Assembly (NCBI RefSeq): GCF_003417065.2
Contig: NZ_QVLT01000018.1
Coordinates: forward strand, 1 to 64,000
Source of the DNA: Hymenobacter lapidiphilus
GTDB taxonomy: Bacteria; Bacteroidota; Bacteroidia; Cytophagales; Hymenobacteraceae
Length of the DNA: 64,000 nucleotides
Direction of reading: 5' to 3'
The position numbers were made by a program, and so were the translations under genes. The notes beneath the pieces were generated by a model. It made no database searches and was not told where the DNA came from. It saw only the letters and a list, made by a program, of their open reading frames with translations. Below, in pieces: positions 60,258-64,000 of the stretch (position 1 is its first letter; each line of letters opens with the position of its first letter).

Positions 60258-60761
60258 CTACAGGCTGGGCACGTCGGCCGCCGCAGCCTTAGCCGACAGT
60301 TCGCGGCAGTGAGTGATGAAGTCGGTGTTGATAGGCTCCAGGCCGGCGGCGCGCAGCTCCTTGGCCACCTGGCCGCGGTGGTAGTTGCCGTGAATGGGCA
60401 TGTGCGTCAGAATATCGGAAACCTGACTGGTGAAACCGTCGCCGGCCGAGTTGGTGTACGTAATGAGGCGGTTCAGCTCCGCATCGTCGGCCTGCTGGCA
60501 GTACTGATGGAAGCGCTCCGACGTTTGCTCGTGCCAGTGGTGCAGGCCGGCCAAATCGTGCTCCTGCCACACTTTTACGGGGCTGGCCGTGTTGGTGAGG
60601 CGGCCGAGCCAGATGGCCTGGGCGTTGAGTGCGTGGCTGTAGATGCGCATTCCGCCTGCGGGCAGCGTGGCGCCCTGGGCTACGAGGCTATCAAGGTGGC
60701 CGAGCAGGGTGTTGTTGGCCCACACGTTGTATGCGCCAAGCTTTTCAATGGTGTTAATCAT
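60258..60761 (-). CDS. DinB family protein
   Basis: The four-helix-bundle protein has 167 residues from the ATG at 60761 (MINTIEKLGAYNVWANN). The metal-binding histidines are in IYSHALNAQAIWLGRL (about 46) and MPIHGNYHRGQVAKELR (about 124-133). The N-terminal helix with YNVWANNTLL is typical. DinB-like proteins are thiol- or metal-dependent transferases or damage-inducible proteins, with the reaction unknown here. It is transcribed alone. Confidence 0.92.
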   Translation of the reverse strand: MINTIEKLGAYNVWANNTLLGHLDSLVAQGATLPAGGMRIYSHALNAQAIWLGRLTNTASPVKVWQEHDLAGLHHWHEQTSERFHQYCQQADDAELNRLITYTNSAGDGFTSQVSDILTHMPIHGNYHRGQVAKELRAAGLEPINTDFITHCRELSAKAAAADVPSL

Positions 60762-60888
60762 TCTACTGAAAATGAAATGGGAGACGGGAGCGGTGCGACC
60801 CGACCGCGCGTAACGAAAGAGAAATGGGAAGGACACAAAACTACATTATCTCGCTTCCCCTGTTGCCTTCCGTATTTCTACAGAAAAA

Positions 60889-61362
60889 CTACCGTGGGTC
60901 TTTCCAGACGAGCTTCTCTTCGGTTCGGGCTTTGGTAAAATCGGGGCATTGGCCGTCGCCCTTTCCCGTCAGGCCGCCGTCGGGGTGGCAGAGCAGCTTG
61001 CCATCGGCGGCGTACAGGTTGCTGAACTGGTCACAGCAGCCGGCCGTTTCGTAGTATGCCGTAGCGCCGTTGTACTGGTAGCTATAGATCTGGATGGGCG
61101 GATTGGCCTTTTTTGCCTCAAAATGCGCCTTAATTTTCTCTTCGAGCCAGGCCGGGCGCTTGGCCGTGCTGAAGGTGGGCTCGGGGTTGGGCGTGGGCTC
61201 GATGGTGTTGGCGCTAGTGGGCGCGGGCGTCGATACCCCGTTGGCGTTGCCCGACTGTGGCGGGTCGGTGGGCGTGGTAAGGGCTATGCCGCGCTGGCAG
61301 GCCGTAGTAGTGGTAAACAGCGCCGCCGCCAGGCCGGCCGTCAGCAGAAAAGAAGTTCGCAT
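60889..61362 (-). CDS. Small lipoprotein, DUF6970-like
   Basis: The ATG at 61362 gives a signal peptide with TTTACQ lipobox, making a lipoprotein of 157 residues. After a Pro/Thr/Asn-rich spacer a C-terminal domain reads AWLEEKIKAHFEAKKANPPIQIYSYQYNGATAYYETAGCCDQFSNLYAADGKLLCHPDGGLTGKGDG (shown only as ordered segments: AWLEEKIKAH, YSYQYNG, GCCDQFS, GDGQCPDF). The cysteines CC, C and C are probably structural. The family occurs in Bacteroidota without a known role. Confidence 0.8.
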   Translation of the reverse strand: MRTSFLLTAGLAAALFTTTTACQRGIALTTPTDPPQSGNANGVSTPAPTSANTIEPTPNPEPTFSTAKRPAWLEEKIKAHFEAKKANPPIQIYSYQYNGATAYYETAGCCDQFSNLYAADGKLLCHPDGGLTGKGDGQCPDFTKARTEEKLVWKDPR

Positions 61363-61473
61363 ACAGGCAGTGGGTGGCGGAAAAACGGCCCTTGCCAGCA
61401 ATTGCCGGAAAGCCGCCGTGCGCCCCAGTCATGGTACGAAGCCCCGCCGTAGTTCGTTGGCTGGAGCTATAAT

Positions 61474-61523
61474 CCGGGAGGGACCGTCATTCTTTGCTGC
61501 GCGCTGAATGACGGTCCCTCCCG
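61474..61523. repeat. Perfect 19-bp hairpin containing the GTCATTC core (copy 7)
   Basis: CCGGGAGGGACCGTCATTC (61474-61492) and its complement (61505-61523) flank a 12-base loop. It shares only the GTCATTC/GAATGAC tip with the larger family. It lies five bases after the dgkA stop, so it may be that gene's terminator. Confidence 0.75.
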
Positions 61524-61527
61524 GCGC

Positions 61528-61929
61528 CTAAAAGAAATACGGCCCGAACACCAGCAGGCCTACCACCAGCGCGGCCAGGGCCATTACCAGCACGGCACCG
61601 GCGGCCACATCCTTGGCGCGGCCCGCCAACGGGTGGTACTCCGGCGACACCAGGTTGACGACTGCCTCGATAGCCGTGTTCAGCAGCTCGGCACACCACA
61701 CCGCGCCCACACTCAGGGCCACGGCCGCCCATTCCCAGCGCGCCAGGCCGCAGTACAGCCCCAGCCCCAGCACGGCGGCCGTGGCAACGGCATGAAACCA
61801 GAGGTGAACCTCGGTGCGCAATGCCGCCCCCACACCCCGGAAGGCGTGGCCGAAGCTGGCCATCCGGCGCAGCAGCAGGGTAGTGGGTCGCCCAGGGACG
61901 GGCGGTGGTGGCTTAGGCTCGGTCGTCAT
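61528..61929 (-). CDS. dgkA: Diacylglycerol/undecaprenol kinase (DgkA family)
   Basis: The 133-residue integral membrane protein has three helices. The family signature is CAELLNTAIEAVVNLVSP (about 80-97) followed by HPLAGRAKDVAAGAVLV (about 100-116). The enzyme phosphorylates diacylglycerol or, in Gram-positives, undecaprenol; which lipid is used here is not clear. A Pro-rich N-terminus precedes the first amphipathic helix (FGHAFRGVGAALRTEVHLWFH). Its start overlaps the end of the upstream GNAT gene by 17 bases, which suggests translational coupling. Confidence 0.93.
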   Translation of the reverse strand: MTTEPKPPPPVPGRPTTLLLRRMASFGHAFRGVGAALRTEVHLWFHAVATAAVLGLGLYCGLARWEWAAVALSVGAVWCAELLNTAIEAVVNLVSPEYHPLAGRAKDVAAGAVLVMALAALVVGLLVFGPYFF

Positions 61930-62509
61930 CGGTCTGGCGGAACACGCGCGCCCGCAGCTCTTCCCAGTCAGAGCGAATAACGCTGAAAATCACTGTGTCG
62001 CGCCGCACGCCACCCTGGGTGTAGCGGTGGCTGCGCAGCGTGCCTTCCTCGGTGGCCCCCAACCGGCGCATTGCCTCGCGCGACTTGGTGTTGCGGGCGT
62101 CGGTTTCCAGCTCAACCCGCTCGCAGCCCAGCACATCGAACGCGTAGCGCAGCAGCAGGTATTTGCAGGCCCGGTTCAGGCCGGTGCGCTGAAACTCGGT
62201 GCCCAGCCAGGTGTACCCGATACTAATGCGCGCTTCCTCGGCACTTACGTTGTAAAAGCTGGTACTGCCGGCGGCCAGCCCGGTTTGCTTATCAATAATG
62301 AGCAACGGATAGCGCAGACCCCGCTCGCGGCCGTCCAGGGCCTGAGCAATATAGGCGGCCAGCCCAATGGCGTCGTCGGCGCGGGTCAGGGTGTAGGCCC
62401 ATAACTCGGGGTCGGCGGCCACGGATAGTAGGGCCTCGTAGTCGGCCGTTGTGAGGGGCCGCAGTTGGGCCCGCTCGTTTTCGAGGATGATGTTCTGAGA
62501 GAAATCCAT
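61913..62509 (-). CDS. GNAT family N-acetyltransferase
   Basis: The 198-residue protein is of the acetyltransf_3 type. The opening ILENERAQLRPLTTADYEALLSVA is normal. ISIGYTWLGTEFQRTGLNRACKYLLLRYAFD (about 105-135) is the cofactor site. LETDARNTKSREAMRRLGATEEGTLRSH ends the fold. The acceptor is unknown. It overlaps the dgkA start by 17 bases and is the first gene of that pair. Confidence 0.92.
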   Translation of the reverse strand: MDFSQNIILENERAQLRPLTTADYEALLSVAADPELWAYTLTRADDAIGLAAYIAQALDGRERGLRYPLLIIDKQTGLAAGSTSFYNVSAEEARISIGYTWLGTEFQRTGLNRACKYLLLRYAFDVLGCERVELETDARNTKSREAMRRLGATEEGTLRSHRYTQGGVRRDTVIFSVIRSDWEELRARVFRQTDDDRA

Positions 62510-62602
62510 AGCAGAATCAATTTACGGATATTGGTAAAGATGCCCGGAAAAAAAGTAAGCCGCCACCCCGGGCGGGGCAGCGGCTCACGAGCGAATAACC
62601 GA

Positions 62603-62635
62603 AACGTCATTCAGGATGCAGCGAAGAATGACGTT
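62603..62635. repeat. Minimal GTCAT hairpin (copy 8)
   Basis: AACGTCATTC (62603-62612) and GAATGACGTT (62626-62635) are perfect inverted copies around a 13-base centre containing GCAGCGAA. It looks like a trimmed member of the larger family. It lies 21 bases from the fumC stop. Confidence 0.75.
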
Positions 62636-62655
62636 CTTATACCAGGCTCTGAAAC

Positions 62656-64000
62656 CTACATGCCCACCATTTCCTCGGGTTTCATCCAGGCGTCGAAATC
62701 CTCGGCGGTGATGTAGCCGAGCTGGATGGCGGTTTCCTTCAGGGTCGAGCCGTTTTTGTGGGCCGTCTGGGCAATTTCGGCGGCTTTGTAGTAGCCGATG
62801 TGCGGGTTGAGGGCCGTTACCAGCATCAGGCTGCTGTCTACGTGCTTCTTGATGTTGGCCTTGATGGGCTCGATGCCCGCGGCGCACTTGTCGTTGAAGC
62901 TCACGCAGGCGTCGCCGATGAGGCGGGCCGAGTGCAGGAAGTTATAAATCATCATCGGCTTGAACACGTTCAGCTCGAAGTGACCGTTCATGCCGCCAAT
63001 GTTGATGGCCACGTCGTTGCCCATTACCTGGGCGGCCACCATCGTGAGGGCCTCGCACTGGGTGGGGTTCACTTTGCCGGGCATGATGCTGGAGCCGGGC
63101 TCGTTGTCGGGGATGTGCAACTCGCCGATGCCGGCGCGCGGGCCCGAAGCCAGTAGGCGGATATCGTTGCCAATTTTCATCAGCGAAGCGGCCACCGTCT
63201 TCAGCGCGCCGTGCGACTCCAGAATGGCGTCGTGGGCTGCCAGGGCCTCAAACTTGTTTTCGGCTGTGATGAAGGGCAGGCCGGTGAGCTGGGCAATGTG
63301 CCGGGCCACGTTTTCGGAGTAACCGGCGGGCGTGTTGATGCCGGTGCCCACGGCCGTGCCGCCCAGGGCCAGCTCGCTCAGGTGGGCCAGCGTGTGCTTG
63401 ATGGCGCGCAGGCCGTGGTCGAGCTGGCTCACGTAGCCCGAAAACTCCTGGCCCACGGTCAGCGGGGTGGCGTCCATCAGGTGCGTGCGGCCAATTTTAA
63501 CCACGTGCATGAACTCCTCGCTCTTGGCGCGCAGCGTGTCGCGCAGCTTTTCGAGGCCCGGGATGGTGGTTTCCATCAGCATCTTGTAGGCCGCAATGTG
63601 CATGGCCGTCGGGAAGGTGTCGTTGCTGCTCTGGCTCTTGTTTACGTCGTCGTTGGGTGCCAGCACCTTCTTTTCGTCGGCGAGGCTGCCGCCCTGTAGC
63701 ACGTGGCCGCGGTAGGCAATTACCTCGTTCACGTTCATGTTGCTCTGGGTGCCCGAGCCGGTCTGCCACACCACCAGCGGGAACTGGTCGTCGAGCTTGC
63801 CTTCGAGAATCTCGTCGGCCACGCGGCCAATCAGCGCGGCCTTATCAGCATCGAGTACGCCGGCTTCCTGGTTGGTGAGGGCGGCGGCTTTCTTGAGGTA
63901 GGCAAAGGCACGGATGATTTCCTTGGGCATCCGGTTGATGTCCTGGGCAATCTGGAAATTGTCGATGCTGCGCTGGGTCTGGGCGCCGTAGTAGGCGTCG
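62656..64000 (-). CDS. fumC: Fumarate hydratase class II (partial, start outside window)
   Basis: FumC converts fumarate and L-malate in the TCA cycle. The reading frame continues past the internal Met at 63930 to the window edge, giving [25 protein letters not shown], the normal upstream sequence. So the 5' end lies beyond 64000. Key motifs are [51 protein letters not shown] and the signature [11 protein letters not shown]. The C-terminal part is complete to EEMVGM. It is distinguished from aspartase by the TAVGTGIN and HLMDATPLT segments, though the two are close. Confidence 0.93.
   Translation of the reverse strand, partial: DAYYGAQTQRSIDNFQIAQDINRMPKEIIRAFAYLKKAAALTNQEAGVLDADKAALIGRVADEILEGKLDDQFPLVVWQTGSGTQSNMNVNEVIAYRGHVLQGGSLADEKKVLAPNDDVNKSQSSNDTFPTAMHIAAYKMLMETTIPGLEKLRDTLRAKSEEFMHVVKIGRTHLMDATPLTVGQEFSGYVSQLDHGLRAIKHTLAHLSELALGGTAVGTGINTPAGYSENVARHIAQLTGLPFITAENKFEALAAHDAILESHGALKTVAASLMKIGNDIRLLASGPRAGIGELHIPDNEPGSSIMPGKVNPTQCEALTMVAAQVMGNDVAINIGGMNGHFELNVFKPMMIYNFLHSARLIGDACVSFNDKCAAGIEPIKANIKKHVDSSLMLVTALNPHIGYYKAAEIAQTAHKNGSTLKETAIQLGYITAEDFDAWMKPEEMVGM

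Noticed and set aside
13728..62635. CRISPR array
   Set aside because: The repeats are long inverted pairs scattered over 50 kb, with no regular direct repeat-spacer units and no cas genes.

Overview
The window is a chromosomal segment of a high-GC Bacteroidota, most like the Hymenobacter group of the Cytophagales. The reasons are an MscS/DUF1573/DUF4293/YbbR/YtxH gene complement typical of that phylum, a SusC-like TonB receptor with an N-terminal carboxypeptidase-regulatory domain, a type IX secretion (T9SS)-like sorting domain, a very long NusB, and repeated TAnnTTTG (-7) promoter boxes upstream of genes and tRNAs. No plasmid, phage or integrative-element backbone is visible. This genus assignment is inference from gene content only.

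Layout. 0-6 kb: an acidic orphan protein, hemW, a BamA/TamA-like outer-membrane protein, a lipoprotein esterase, initiator tRNA-Met and a free-methionine-sulfoxide reductase. 6-16 kb: a DHFR-like reductase, a secreted protein, then a minus-strand run of psd, glutamate dehydrogenase, cdsA and a CPBP protease, followed by dusB and an EamA transporter. A decayed patch holds a REP-associated tyrosine transposase remnant and a broken DoxX gene. 16-27 kb: a TonB receptor, a secreted M3 metallopeptidase, an amino-acid permease and a cluster of envelope proteins including two paralogues with a four-cysteine N-terminal domain. 27-42 kb: an orphan histidine kinase, hemA, an ArsR regulator, a second amino-acid dehydrogenase, MscS, a TerB-like protein, an AsmA-like protein, two identical tRNA-Val genes, a GT39-like transferase, a GNAT-like protein, coaE and a frameshifted gene. 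43-49 kb: ybbR, yajC, DUF1573, isocitrate dehydrogenase, ytxH, nusB and a leucine-dehydrogenase-like gene. 49-64 kb: two complementary ABC half-exporters flanking two tRNA-Pro genes, truA, a thiolase and a series of small housekeeping genes, ending in a fumC that runs off the window.

How the parts relate. Most genes are housekeeping: haem synthesis and handling (hemW, hemA), phosphatidylethanolamine synthesis (cdsA, psd), the TCA cycle (isocitrate dehydrogenase, fumC), amino-acid catabolism (three Glu/Leu/Phe/Val dehydrogenases), tRNA maturation (dusB, truA) and envelope biogenesis. The less ordinary content is intergenic. One family of long inverted repeats ends in (A)CGTCAT...ATGACG(T). A second is built from AGCTGTTAGC/GCTAACAGCT. 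Several single long hairpins also occur. The first family, together with a dead RAYT-type transposase gene, suggests a REP/RAYT-like system. I do not see a clear undescribed multi-gene system. The best candidates for new biology are the repeat families, the Cys4-TM-carboxypeptidase-regulatory paralogue pair, the small protein that is almost only a T9SS-like sorting domain, and the split MdlA/MdlB-like exporter.
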